In this document: positions 1 through 9,841 of the stretch, in pieces
Layout: every line of letters begins with the position of its first letter
How positions within the stretch are numbered: the stretch's first letter is position 1
NCBI GenBank assembly: GCA_003427395.1
Contig: BFEA01000008.1
Coordinates: forward strand, 6,712,582-6,747,707
DNA length: 35,126 nucleotides
Direction of reading: 5' to 3'
Source: Chara braunii
Taxonomy: Eukaryota; Streptophyta; Charophyceae; Charales; Characeae
Notes under the pieces: model-generated
The model's input: the letters and a program-made list of their open reading frames with translations, nothing else
Databases searched by the model: none
Told to the model about the DNA's origin: nothing
Made by a program: the position numbers and the translations under genes

Positions 1-3000
1 TGCACGTGATTCGGTATGGGGACGACGTCACTTTGTTTCAAGATTGAGGCCATTACCGTGACTTATTTTCACGTTCGAGGCACGGCGGCGATTTATTACC
101 TGGTCTGCGGCCACTACAACAGTTTATGACAGGGTTGGAACTTTAACAACTTGGCTGCACGGTTCTGTGTTAGCATGATACAACAACCTAGCTCTGCTCT
201 TCAGGTTCGGTCATGCTCGGCGCCGGTGCAGTGCGGGCTATTCAGGTTCGGGATAGTACGGCACAATGCTCGGCTTTGAACTGGTACTATGCGGCAGCAG
301 TTCCGTGACCCTCAAGTTCGAAAAGCTTTCCTGGATGATTGTTTGAGTCCAACATCGGCACGCTTTGCTACAGCTTCAAGTGATTATTCCCGCCCGGGGC
401 TGGCGCAGTTTTCTCAGGTTCCGATGAATTCTTGCAGTTGCGATACCAGCGGAATCGGCTACTGCAGTGGGGATTGACATTCAGGCGTAAATGACCACCC
501 GACATCCAACTGGTGCGGTCGCCGGTCCACTGGTTCCCTGCTGCTTTCGCTAGCGCCAAACCTATGCTGCTATTCAGTGGGCTTGGTATGCCAACTCACT
601 TGATGACGAACAACAACGGATTGGTTGCGAACTGACCCGATTGTGACGTGCTTGCGCCTTAAGGGCCTTGGTACCACGACACCCCTTTGCTGGCCCGAGG
701 GCGGTGCTCACGTACCACCCGTATTGAGCCTGTGCAGAGCCTGGTACCGACGGTCTCGGCTGTACAAGCAAATGTCGGAAGAATATAGGGGCGGATGGAG
801 GAGAAAACGGGAGGTGTGCCAGGCGTACCCGCGCAAGCAAGCTCAGGGTGGAGACACCGACGCTCAGACGGTTACACCGGGAGTGAGGGGAGAGGACAGA
901 AGGAGTTGGAAGTGTGCACGGTGAACCAGGGGGAAGAACTTCGGAGGTGGAGGATCAGGATCGCATGCACGGTGTGCCCAGCGCGTGTAACAAGCGGGAG
1001 GCAGTGGGCAAGAGTACTGAGAGAGGTGAGCCAGGCGTCCGCCGCCCACATTGGCCCGTTTGACTTCGAAGCTAGGGCGCTGGACGACAGGAAGACGGCG
1101 TCAGGGGAGAGTTTTCAAGGGGTCCGTGCCAGTGGGCCCGGTGTGCGGACCGCACAACACAGGCGGAGGGAGGCAGCGATACGGAGGAGTGGAGTTTGAG
1201 GGGAGAGCTGGGTCGTGTGCCTGGTGTACCTGGTGGCGAAAGCAGTTCAACCGAGAGGGGGAACCCAGACGAGAAGGGTGACGAGCGCTGGCGAGACGGG
1301 GAGGAAGGCACGGCGAGCGCGGGTTGATCGAGCGGGCGCAACGTCAGCGGGGGACAGCAACCGCTGAGGGAAGAAGTTTGCTGCGTGCTCGGTATGGCAA
1401 GTTTGCCGCCTACTCTTAACGAAGGTACCGTTGGGGAAGGCAGGACATCTCAGATACTCGTCGGGTGAGCACGGCTTCCAAGCGGAGCATTCTCCGAGTG
1501 AAAGCGGCAAGCGGTTGATCTCTCGGCGACCACGGTTACAACTTACAACTAAATCAAGGCAGACGTGCTCCATCGCAAACCCGAGGTAACTTCGTTTCAT
1601 CTCTGATTTTTCGGGCGCGAGATAACAAGGAGCTTCAGAACCTAACCATTTACGTGAGTAAAGAACAAGAGATGTAGTGGATAGGGGCGAGAGGGATAAG
1701 AGATACGAGAAGGGAACGAGCATAGCTGAGAGAGAGAGGGGGAGAGACGAAAGAGACGTAAGGGTAAACCAGCGACAAATTGAGGGAACTTCGCCGAGAC
1801 CAGAAGGACTGTGAGTATCCCTCTGATGAGCAGGGGGGGACCGAGCCCGTGGAAACTTGGCAGCCCCTGAGTGTGAGATTTTGGTTAATTAATGGGAAAA
1901 GGGAAGCTAGGCGAGGTCAACGAATCTGCAGCGAGCCAGGTATCTTCTGCGCTCGTCGGGCATTGCGAGGCTCGAGTGATACTTTTCGGAATGCGCATCC
2001 GCCCCTTGGGCGGATCAAGGGGGGAGTGAGTCAAATTGATTGTTATGAAGTTGAGAACGATGTTTCAACCGGCCACCTCATGCGTTCAGATTGCAGGTAT
2101 CCTCATTTGACAGACTTCGTAAAGCATGATGTGACTTGTATCGAGAGAAGACAGGTGAAACGGCGACTTTGATCTCCCATCAGTGACCAACTTATATTTA
2201 TTAAATGTCTCTATTCGTTTTTATGTTCGCCTGGCTCGGGGAGTGCCTACCTCCTGATGATGAAAGAAACTTTCATGTACTCAGACTGCGTGATGCCTCG
2301 TGCATCGAGTGAAGTTGGGTGTAAAGGCAGCTTTAATCGCCCATCAATGTCCAATATCTTTTTTTTATATATATTATTATCTCAACTTGTTTGCTGCTAC
2401 AGGGACTGTGCTTGAATCCCTTGTTGTGTTCAACTCGCATCAGAGAAGGGGAACTATTCACACTCGAAAGTAAGGTGGGAAGGAGAGAGAGCGGGGCGAG
2501 AAAGAGGAAAAAAGTGCCTTGGGGAAAGGTGAATACCTTCTTGACGGCGAGTTTTCACGGTTGGGTCGCGGGGCGGCTGTTTCTGGTTCGTTGATCTGGA
2601 CAATTGTTTTCTCTTGAATCAAGCATTAACTCGCCAAGTTTTAAAGACTTGGGACTAATGACTTGTTTGCTCTAAATTTGGAAAGAATTTTTCTGATGGT
2701 AATCGATTCTTCAGTCTGTATCATAATCGGCGGGAACAGAAATCAAGCTCGACGGTTCTCTGCAAACTCTTTCACCTCTGGCAATCGAGCTTTTGAGTCC
2801 CGAATGAAATCTGAATCAGTCGAGTCGTTGAGGCAGTTTAAGTCCCTTCAGTCAAAACCATACCACTGCTCCTCGCTCACTGAACGGTATTTCTTCTAAT
2901 TTGATTTGTGAACGCCGTTCCTCTCGTTCGGCATTAAAAATTTGATCAGAATAATCTACACTGCAGCGCAACTTTTGGTACACAACGACTGATTGATTCC

Positions 3001-3266
3001 ATGTTGAGTTCTCATAAAGATTTGTTTTCAGTTTCTGCGTAAGATTTCAACGCCGCAGTGAGCATGTTGGATTTGGCTATCACCCTCTTCAAACTTCGGG
3101 GCTGCTAGTTGAATGAACGGCGTGGTTAGCGACAGGGTTAAACGTATCCTCAGTAGTAGAACCCCTACCGGTCGCCGAGGACCTCTGATGCGGGCGCAGC
3201 GAGTGACAGACACTGTTGCCCCTGGCCTCGACGAACTGCAGGTGCCCCTCCCTGGGTTTCCTAACA
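1..3266 (+). repeat. 5' LTR (left edge uncertain)
   Basis: From base 32 onward the sequence matches 17989-21219 almost continuously, with scattered substitutions (mostly transitions) and small indels near 1810-1850. The shared sequence stops at the CCTAACA ending at 3266. This supplies the usual CA end and lies five bases before the primer binding site. The window opens with TG, the usual LTR start, but the matching part of the other LTR falls in the assembly gap, so the true left end is unproven. The LTR is purine-rich around 780-1380 and contains only ORFs without recognisable domains. Confidence 0.92.
2367..2379 (+). promoter_or_regulatory. Possible LTR TATA-like box
   Basis: A TATATATATT stretch follows a T-run in the last third of the 5' LTR. 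The 3' LTR has a slightly different version (TATATATAGT) near 20316-20326. Position and composition suit an LTR core promoter, but AT runs are common here and there is no transcript evidence. This is a weak call. Confidence 0.22.
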
Positions 3267-3271
3267 ACAAA

Positions 3272-3289
3272 TGGCGCCGTTGTCGGGGA
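3272..3289 (+). promoter_or_regulatory. Primer binding site, tRNA-Asp type
   Basis: TGGCGCCGTTGTCGGGGA lies five bases after the LTR end. It is complementary to the 3' end of plant tRNA-Asp with one mismatch (T where the exact complement has C, at 3283). This is the primer class known from Athila-type plant elements. It would prime minus-strand cDNA synthesis. Confidence 0.85.
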
Positions 3290-5233
3290 GGGGAGCAGCA
3301 CCCCCAAGGTCGCGGCCTTCCCCAATCAATGGGGGTGCGCGGGCTGATTAGTCCAAGTACTAATTAGTTCGTTTTCTTGATTAGCTCTGTTTTTGATAAT
3401 TTTTCAAATTAGTTTTTTTTAAAATATCTCGCAATCCGCGCATTTTCGCACGAAGTACGCACGAGGCAAAGTTTGTCATCTCGACGAGGCGAACGTTATG
3501 AGATGATTCTTGCTGAAATCTAACTGTCAGATTTTGAGATAACGAATTTTCTTCAATTTCCTATTTATTATTTTGGAGTTTTCAGTTTTCTCTTTTTTAA
3601 TTTTTGCGGGAAATTGGTTCATTATTTTGAAACAACCCCTTAGACCAAATTTGTTTAGTTTATTTTTCCCGTCGTTTTGATACCTTGGACGGGGCAAACG
3701 GAGGTGGTTAGAGCAAGAACGGTAAGTAACAGCAAAGAAAAACGAAGAAAAACAAAAATTAAATATATCATTTCTTTAAAATTTCGTGTAAACTACCGTA
3801 AAAGGGATTAAGAAAAAGTGTTCCGTCAAAGTTTTTGCAGATCTTGAGTGAACTTAACGGGAAAATTTTGGGACGGAATGGGTTTTGGAGGAGAGCGTGT
3901 GGTTGCGCGAGAAGCTCCCAAAACCCTAGTTAGTTGAACCCTAATTAGGGGAAACCCTTGTTAGGGGAAAACTTATTCGGGGTTTTTTAGTCGGATAACA
4001 ACCTCGAGGAAGAAGGATAATATATGTGAAATATTTTGCCTTTTGTATTCTTCGGCATTTTTCTTTTTTTGTATAATTAATTTAAAGAAAATACTAAAAA
4101 TAAGAAAAAAGAATTAATTAAATTTTGTTTTATTCCGAAAAAAAAATTCTGATGTTTTTTCTTTCGGTTTGTTGAGCTAGGGGCGGAAGCTCCAAACCCT
4201 ATCCCAATGGGGGAGGGGAAATACTGCCAAATTTTCTTGTAATTTCGTATAATATTTCCAATTAATTTGGAAATAATTAAAGAAAATACTCAAAATTTTA
4301 TTAAAAATTAATATTTTTTTTGGATATTTTTCCTTTTGCTAGACTCCTTCGGCGGCTATTTTGAGGCCTTCGGCCACACCCCATCCCCACGGGGGGAGGC
4401 GAAGTGCTGCCGAACTTTTTTGGGGACCCTTGAGGTCGAGCGATTTCGTCTAAAGACATATACAAGGGATATAAGTGTATGTAAAATAAGAAAGAGGGTG
4501 TATCTTACGTAAAGGTAATTTTTATAAATTAAATACAGTTAAATATAGAAAAATTCCCTTGGTAGGAAAAGGGGAAGGGAATTGGAGAAGAAAAAGTATA
4601 GGGTTGTTCCCTTACCCCCTCTTAAGGGTTGGGGCCAGTAACACAAAATTTTCCCTAATTGAAATTATTTATTTGGAATTTGTATAATATAAATTCAAAT
4701 AAATAGTTAGTGTGAGGCGGAGAGAGAAACATACTCGCCGCACCACTCTCCAGGGGAAACCTTGCACGCCCCTAGGCAGTGGTGGACAGCCAGTAGGTTT
4801 CTAGAGATTAAAAGTATTTTTTATTAATTTAAAATTATAAAACTTCCTTTAAAATACTAAAATGGCTTAGAAAGATGGCGAAAGAAGGTGAAGGCCTTCT
4901 AATTTTGTTTCTTAGATAGGGGTGGACATCTGTACTCCTGAGGGGAGACCGGAGCAGTCGGAGGCAGCGTTCCCTTGAACAGAGAACACGCCTTGTATTC
5001 GAGGGAAGTCGACTATAGGGCATGTTGCCTTGTTTAGAGGCGGGACTCCGCCCTTTGGCACCATAGGGGACCCTTGGGATAGTTAGGAGATAGATCGACA
5101 GCGTGATATCGGGGCTCCCAACGAAGGGAGGCGAAGCGCTGCTGAAATTTTCATAGGAACGACAGCCTTCTTCTACTAACTTTCACCTTCTCTACCCGTC
5201 CCTCTTACTACGCACTCTCTAGTCATCAGTCGA
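3290..5233 (+). other. AT-rich untranslated leader of the giant element
   Basis: Nearly 2 kb between the primer site and the first accessory ORF has no convincing coding sequence. It is AT-rich and interrupted by short G/C-rich modules. Near 3918-3960 there are several AACCCTA/TTAGGGG words, and two larger related units lie at 4079-4238 and 4262-4421. Packaging or translation-control signals would be expected in such a leader, but I cannot identify one. Confidence 0.7.
4079..4421 (+). repeat. Two diverged tandem leader units plus a third short copy
   Basis: Unit one (4079-4238) and unit two (4262-4421) share the same layout. Each has an AT-rich part with AAAGAAAATACT followed by a G-rich part of the form GGGGAGGsGAAnTnCTGCC (4209-4235 and 4391-4420). 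The G-rich part recurs alone at 5125-5151, with GAAGCGCTGCTG. The period is about 183 bases. The copies are too diverged to be a recent slip. Confidence 0.55.
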
Positions 5234-6275
5234 ATGTGGCAGCGGACGCAGGTGGAGGTCTATGAGGTCAGCAGCACTTGGGACGTGGAGCCCCCTAAAC
5301 TCATAGAAGGGGACCTGGTGGAGCTCACGATTCCCGCGCGCAGCGTCCGATATGCTGACGGCCAGTTTGCGTGGAGGTCCATAGTCTTGTCTGCGGGCGT
5401 GTGGCTTTGGACGCATAGAGAACACCAGCCTGGACAGGGAGTGGGCGTAGTGAGAGGCTTCTTGTACTTAGGACCGGACGCGGTCAAGGAGGTCGTGGTG
5501 GGGCTCGCGACGACTGGGACTAGTGGCGCAATTAGCAGGGCGTTACGCTACCTGAGGGAGGAGGTAGCCGCCTTCCAAGCGGAGGACTCCAGCGACCCTT
5601 TGACCCGTTTCACGGACGCCCTCCTCTTGATATCACCGACGAGCTGGTGGTAGCACGAGACTGTTTTTTCCCGTACAGCGTTCGGGGTCTGCGGGCGATA
5701 GTTCCAGCGTTCGTGGTAGAGACCGTCTTTGGAGGTATTGGTGGAGTGGTTGAGGCATACCTAGCCTATTAGGATCTCAAGATCTTGGCGAGAAGGCCTG
5801 ACGACCTCGACTACATCTATTATTCGCTCGCGACCGGTGGGCCTCGTTGGGGCGACGAGAGGGTGCAGCTTATAGAGCTGATCCGCGCGATAGACGACGA
5901 TTAGCCCCAGTCTCCGTACATTTGGGATTGGCTAGACCGTGAGCTCCGAGCAGGCCCTGAGTACATGACCTCATCGGGTGGTTTTTCTTAGACAACTGGG
6001 GTAGCTTGTAGAGTGAGGACGTCGGGCGACCTCTAATATACGGCCATCAGTTGGCGGAGTACTACCAGGCTATAGGACAGGGGCCATACCGCGTCGAGGA
6101 CGAGTTTGACGACGAGGGTTGGGAGCGAGAGGACGACGAGGACGCCTGAGAGCCAGATTGGGTCGACCCAGAGAGTGAGGTTGATGAGGAGGAGATTGAC
6201 GTTGCGGACGCCCATTTCCCCAGGATAGGGGTAGGGGCATAGGAGGCAGAGGAACACGTTAAGCACGACGAGTGA
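5234..6275 (+). pseudogene. Accessory family A, copy 1 (broken)
   Basis: I do not recognise this family. An ATG at 5234 opens 139 codons. The reading then continues in the next frame from about 5641 and in a third frame from about 5990 to a stop at 6240 or 6273. In-frame stops include TAG at about 5770 and 5902. The parts align along their length with copies 2 and 3. Shared landmarks are a V-x-L-W-T motif (LWT at 5405-5413), a PAFVVET-like block near 5707, a DDLDYIYYSL-like block near 5800 and an AEYYQ motif near 6056. A very acidic tail follows (6090-6230). No signal peptide, membrane segment or known catalytic motif is visible. It was probably an element-encoded accessory protein, now a pseudogene. 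Confidence 0.6.
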
Positions 6276-6319
6276 GTGAGCTTAGCGACTGATATCGGCT
6301 GCTAGCGGAGAGCGGATCG

Positions 6320-7422
6320 ATGGTAGAGCATGTCAGTGGAGTAGAGCTTCAGATCGACGACGCCAGATGGCCTAGACCTCCAGAGACAGTAGCGCTAGGC
6401 AGGGTGGCGCTAGATCTGCCGGCCAGAGGGGTGTCCGCGGATGCGATAGAGAGCCGATGGTCATCGACGGTGTTGGCCCCAGACGTACACTTGTGGACGT
6501 ATGTCATTGAGACTTTGAGCTAGACAGTCAGAGGTGGCGACGACCTGACACGACTAGGATAGAGGTAGTGGGCTACATTTATTACTCGCAGGAGGTGCTA
6601 GCCACGGTCTATTTTCACGGCCTCGTGCACGATCATTGGCGAGAGGAGCATACCGCGAGGAGGATCTTACTGGCTCGAGAAGACACCGCGCGGGGCGAGG
6701 TAGAGCGACTGCACGGGGGTGTTCGGGGAGTGACGACGACCTTTAGGATTGGAGGACACTTCTCATACCCTAGCAGTCGACTGCGTGTGACACTTTCGTG
6801 CTTCGTGGCAGAGGAACTTTGGGGACTTAGGCGTCTGGGTGAGATCTACTTTGCGGCTCTTGACTTGGACGGCCTCTGTCGAGGGTACGCTGACAGGGAC
6901 TGGGTGTTGTATGCGCAGTTTGTAGCGGGGCCGCTTGTAGGCGAGCGAGGGCTCCAGTTGATTGAGTTCCTGCGGACCATTGTACCTACCGGGAGCCCTG
7001 ACCTATACTCTCTGTACCAGCCCCTAGCCTTCTGGACGGCGCTAGAGAGAGAGAATCGGAGGTCTACAGATCATTTAGCTGGAATAGGACAGCTGTTAGC
7101 CGAGACTCGTGAGGAGAGGCCGGACCATCTCATCTCGACCGGGGAGGTTGAGGAGTATTACCGGCAAGTATATCCAGAGGCTGACGATCTTGCGTGGTAC
7201 GCTGAGGATCGGAATTGGGAGGACTTCGACGACATAGACCCTTGGGGCGATCAGGACGAGGTCTGGGGAGATCTGGCGCAAGCCGAGGGACAGGAGCAGG
7301 TAGGTGGAGAGGCGCCGCAGGAGGACGGCTGGGGGCACCTCCTTCAGGTTGAGGGACAGGAGGATATTCCATGGGGTCAGAGGGTAGATGAGGACATAGA
7401 CGAGGATATGCCAGATGCATGA
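6320..7422 (+). pseudogene. Accessory family A, copy 2 (one frameshift)
   Basis: Unknown family. It starts with an ATG at 6320 and reads 67 codons to a stop. The alignment to copies 1 and 3 moves to the next frame at about 6505-6512, after the LWT motif (6491-6499). It then runs openly to a stop at 7420-7422, so the ancestral protein was about 365 residues. The second segment (from 6559) has no ATG at its beginning, which supports a frameshift over a separate gene. Landmarks are SCFVAEELWG, GLQLIEFLRTIVP and VEEYYRQVYPE. The C-terminal 80 residues are rich in Asp, Glu, Trp and Gln and contain the repeated word VEGQE/AEGQE. The acidic tail could be a disordered interaction segment; that is inference. 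Confidence 0.62.
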
Positions 7423-7532
7423 GACGACTAGAGGCAGGGCATATCTGAGTGAGGTTTAGAGAAGAGAGTAGTTGAGAGACGGAAAGTAGATATCTTTAGG
7501 CGAGGCGAGACCGGCAGTAAGAGCAGGAAAGG

Positions 7533-7769
7533 ATGGCAGACAGGGATATACTGAGAGTGACTTTTTCCCTACGACGAGATAGGAAGGGAGGCTGGGAAGA
7601 TGAAGCGTTGGGCAATGTTGAGCGACAGATCAGACTCATGACAGAGCATGCCCTGGAGATACGGAGAGGCTAGAGGTACGTCGAGTTCACTATCCACTTC
7701 CATGGAGCTGACGGGAGAGTGCACAACACCTACTCGGCCATACTGGATCTGAGTGGGAGAGTTGTCTGA
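7533..7769 (+). pseudogene. Possible accessory module B, copy 1 (broken)
   Basis: An ATG at 7533 opens a short frame interrupted by a TAG at about 7671 and closed by TGA at 7767-7769. It is in the same frame as the ORF starting at 7842. Its pattern is a hydrophobic strand (LRVTFSLRR), a charged helix (DEALGNVERQIRLMTEHA) and a second strand (YVEFTIHFHG). The ORFs at 8601 and 9224 show the same strand-helix-strand pattern, so the three may be diverged copies of one small domain. Sequence identity is low and the relation is tentative. Confidence 0.35.
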
Positions 7770-7841
7770 GGAGTTAGCAGCATCGTGAGATAGGGTGCGT
7801 CGGAGGGATTAGAGCTCTACAGATCGAGAGCCGGAGAGGAG

Positions 7842-8597
7842 ATGAGGAGTGACTCAGTAGTCTGGCTAGCTTATGTTCTCTCACGAGAATCCGAATCCTA
7901 TAGCGTGAGGAAACTTGTGAGACCCAGAAATACGGATGTTGGATACGACGTTCCTCTTCTTGTGGCGTTAGAGGGGACAGGATGTGTTCCGATACGTTAC
8001 CTGGAAATGTGGCTGGCAAAGGGACTTTTCCTTTGGACAATGATACTGAAAGATGGACGACCCGAAAGGACTCATGACCTAGAAGGGGTGGGACATCTGA
8101 TAGCGGATAGAGCACATGATTTAGAGGTAGCACTCACACTCGCAAGAGCGAGCAGGGCTTGGTGGAGAAGCGAGTTGTTGGCCAGAGTGGTCGTTAATCA
8201 GCAACTGGCGAGACTCTCTGGAGGAAGGACGTATTGGAGTCGCTTGGTATACGGTCCTCCGCATCCGACCCTCTACCTGAGAGAGGATTGGCAATTCGGA
8301 CTTCCTGCCTTCGTGATAGGGCAGACCTATGGGAGCGTAGATCGTTTGAGTAGAGCAGTGGACCACACACTTTACGCGCTTTGGGAGGGCTTAGCGCCCC
8401 GTTTCAGGGAAGTATACTACGCCATTTGTGTGAGGTGGGGACCGCGCAACAGAGAGACGCTTGACGACATTATAGACGTTACTTGTTGGGTGGACTGTCT
8501 GAGGCCAGTCGATCTGATTAGGTACTGCAGGAGACGGGCAGAGATTGATTACATGGGGCTAGAGGATGTGAGGTTTCTCTTCGAGGCCGCATCTTAG
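7842..8597 (+). CDS. Accessory family A, copy 3 (intact, 251 aa)
   Basis: An uninterrupted ORF from ATG to TAG. I recognise no known domain. It aligns with copies 1 and 2 over its whole length: FLWTM (LWT at 8031-8039), an EGVGHLIADRAHDLEV block, PAFVIGQTYGS and a YYAICVRWGPRNRETLDDI block. The last block matches the DDLDYIYYSL...ERVQLIEL region of copy 1. It lacks the long acidic tail of copies 1 and 2. Only three bases separate its stop from the next ATG (8601), which is in the same frame. It is the only undisrupted member of the family here. Trp and Tyr are frequent and no transmembrane segment is evident. Confidence 0.6.
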   Translation: MRSDSVVWLAYVLSRESESYSVRKLVRPRNTDVGYDVPLLVALEGTGCVPIRYLEMWLAKGLFLWTMILKDGRPERTHDLEGVGHLIADRAHDLEVALTLARASRAWWRSELLARVVVNQQLARLSGGRTYWSRLVYGPPHPTLYLREDWQFGLPAFVIGQTYGSVDRLSRAVDHTLYALWEGLAPRFREVYYAICVRWGPRNRETLDDIIDVTCWVDCLRPVDLIRYCRRRAEIDYMGLEDVRFLFEAAS

Positions 8598-8600
8598 GGA

Positions 8601-8888
8601 ATGTCGGGGAGGACGGCCACAGTGATGCGCGTAGGAGAGCAACTGGTAAGCACAGGGTACACTGTGACAGTACTTCTCCGAGCGTACATAGATGAGGACT
8701 TGGCGGCGAGGGAGTGCCGACGACGAGCCAGGGGTTTGATCCACGAGCATAGAGCTGATGTACTGGCGCGGGTGACCTTCCAGACCTCGATTTCCTATGA
8801 TGTGATGATATGGTCACATGGTTATATGCGCGCGGAACACTTCCACGACGAGATGGTAGCTGAGGCTAGAGCGAGGGTGAGAGGATGA
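8601..8888 (+). CDS. Unknown small accessory ORF (95 aa), possible module B copy 2
   Basis: ATG at 8601, stop TGA at 8886-8888. The protein starts MSGRTATVM and shows a strand (YTVTVLLRAYI), an Arg-rich helix (ECRRRARGLIHEHRADV) and a strand (LARVTFQTSISY), followed by a His/Glu-rich end. It is in the same frame as the preceding ORF, separated by TAG plus one codon, so it could be the C-terminal part of a longer protein after a nonsense change. Its stop overlaps the next start as ATGA. I cannot assign a function. Confidence 0.45.
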   Translation: MSGRTATVMRVGEQLVSTGYTVTVLLRAYIDEDLAARECRRRARGLIHEHRADVLARVTFQTSISYDVMIWSHGYMRAEHFHDEMVAEARARVRG

Positions 8889-9214
8889 GCTGGAAAGAGA
8901 TGAGGACTGAGTATGGAAGAATGAGTGAGGTAGTCGAAAGAGTGAGAAAGTGCATTAAAGAACCACTCTTGAACCAGGTAAAGGAGTTAGAGAACAAGAT
9001 AAGGGAGATCGTGACGTGCCAGGACAAGGGCAAGCTGCGTAGGGTTGAGCTCGTGACGAGAGAGTTAGGGAGTTTGTTCAAGGAGGCGAGAGAGCTTATC
9101 CAGGCATGGAGATCAGACTTTCTGGAGAGGGTAAAGACTAGGATCACGCGAAGGAACTGGAGAGAAGTCTGCAGAGGGCGTGACAACGGAGGACAAGGTA
9201 ACGCAGGGAGGTAG
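8885..9214 (+). CDS. Unknown helical ORF (109 aa)
   Basis: The ATG at 8885 overlaps the stop of the previous ORF by four bases (ATGA). The product is almost wholly charged and helical. Heptad-like stretches such as LLNQVKELENKIREIV and LFKEARELIQAW suggest a coiled coil. It ends in a basic, glycine-rich tail. It is in the same frame as the ORF at 9224 (TAG, then eight bases before the ATG), so the two may once have been one protein. No homolog comes to mind. Confidence 0.45.
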   Translation: MSWKEMRTEYGRMSEVVERVRKCIKEPLLNQVKELENKIREIVTCQDKGKLRRVELVTRELGSLFKEARELIQAWRSDFLERVKTRITRRNWREVCRGRDNGGQGNAGR

Positions 9215-9223
9215 CGACAGGAC

Positions 9224-9739
9224 ATGAGCGGGACCGCACTACACACGACGGATCGGTACTCATTGCATGTGGTAGGGAGACTGGACGGACCGTTGGTGTT
9301 AGTGATCGTAGAGCTCCAGCTCCATACCAGACTATGTATAGTTGAGGAGGCGGAGTGTGTTCGACGTGCCCTGCGTGAGGCTAGGGGGACAGGACTTTGG
9401 ATTGGAGTAGGAGGAGGACGAAGGATAAAATACGTACTTCGAGTAACACCTTTCGAAGGACGGTCTCAGATAAGGGCATGGTACGAGACGACCAAAGAGG
9501 CTGAGAGGTTGAAGATAAGCGAAGCCAGGAGAGCTGGGGAGCTAGGGAGAGTTATAGTAGACGAAGCGATACTGAGGGTGTTAGCTGCTCACGACCGATA
9601 CAGGAAGGAATCGATAAGAATATTGGAAGCCATAGAGGATAGTGGAGATGAGGAGGATTTTGAGACATTCTATGATATATTGGAGTTGTCGGCAGTGAGA
9701 CTACGAGCGGCTATAGCACTGACTACCCTCAGATACTAA
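9224..9739 (+). CDS. Unknown accessory ORF (171 aa), possible module B copy 3
   Basis: ATG at 9224, stop at 9737-9739. The N-terminal half has the strand-helix-strand pattern also seen at 7533 and 8601: LVLVIVELQLH, then EEAECVRRALREA, then IKYVLRVTPF. The C-terminal half is helical, with an acidic stretch EDSGDEEDFETFYD. It begins MSGT, similar to MSGR at 8601. The same frame continues through several stops into the next ORF and the gag start, so an originally longer protein is possible. The function is unknown. Confidence 0.45.
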   Translation: MSGTALHTTDRYSLHVVGRLDGPLVLVIVELQLHTRLCIVEEAECVRRALREARGTGLWIGVGGGRRIKYVLRVTPFEGRSQIRAWYETTKEAERLKISEARRAGELGRVIVDEAILRVLAAHDRYRKESIRILEAIEDSGDEEDFETFYDILELSAVRLRAAIALTTLRY

Positions 9740-9841
9740 ACAGGTGACCTCATAGCTGTCTGCGAGTAAGAGGAGTGGAGATAGAGATTGGAAGCTCTTA
9801 GAAAGATAGTAGAGGTCAGAAAGGCCGACGAGCGACTTTGG

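Noticed and set aside
1247-1723. 158-codon minus-strand frame in the 5' LTR, with a counterpart at 19205-19681
   Set aside because: It is conserved only because the LTRs are copies; no domain or start context supports a gene.
3918-3960. Interstitial telomere repeat (AACCCTA/TTAGGGG words)
   Set aside because: The words are irregular and interrupted, with no run of the 7-base plant telomere unit.
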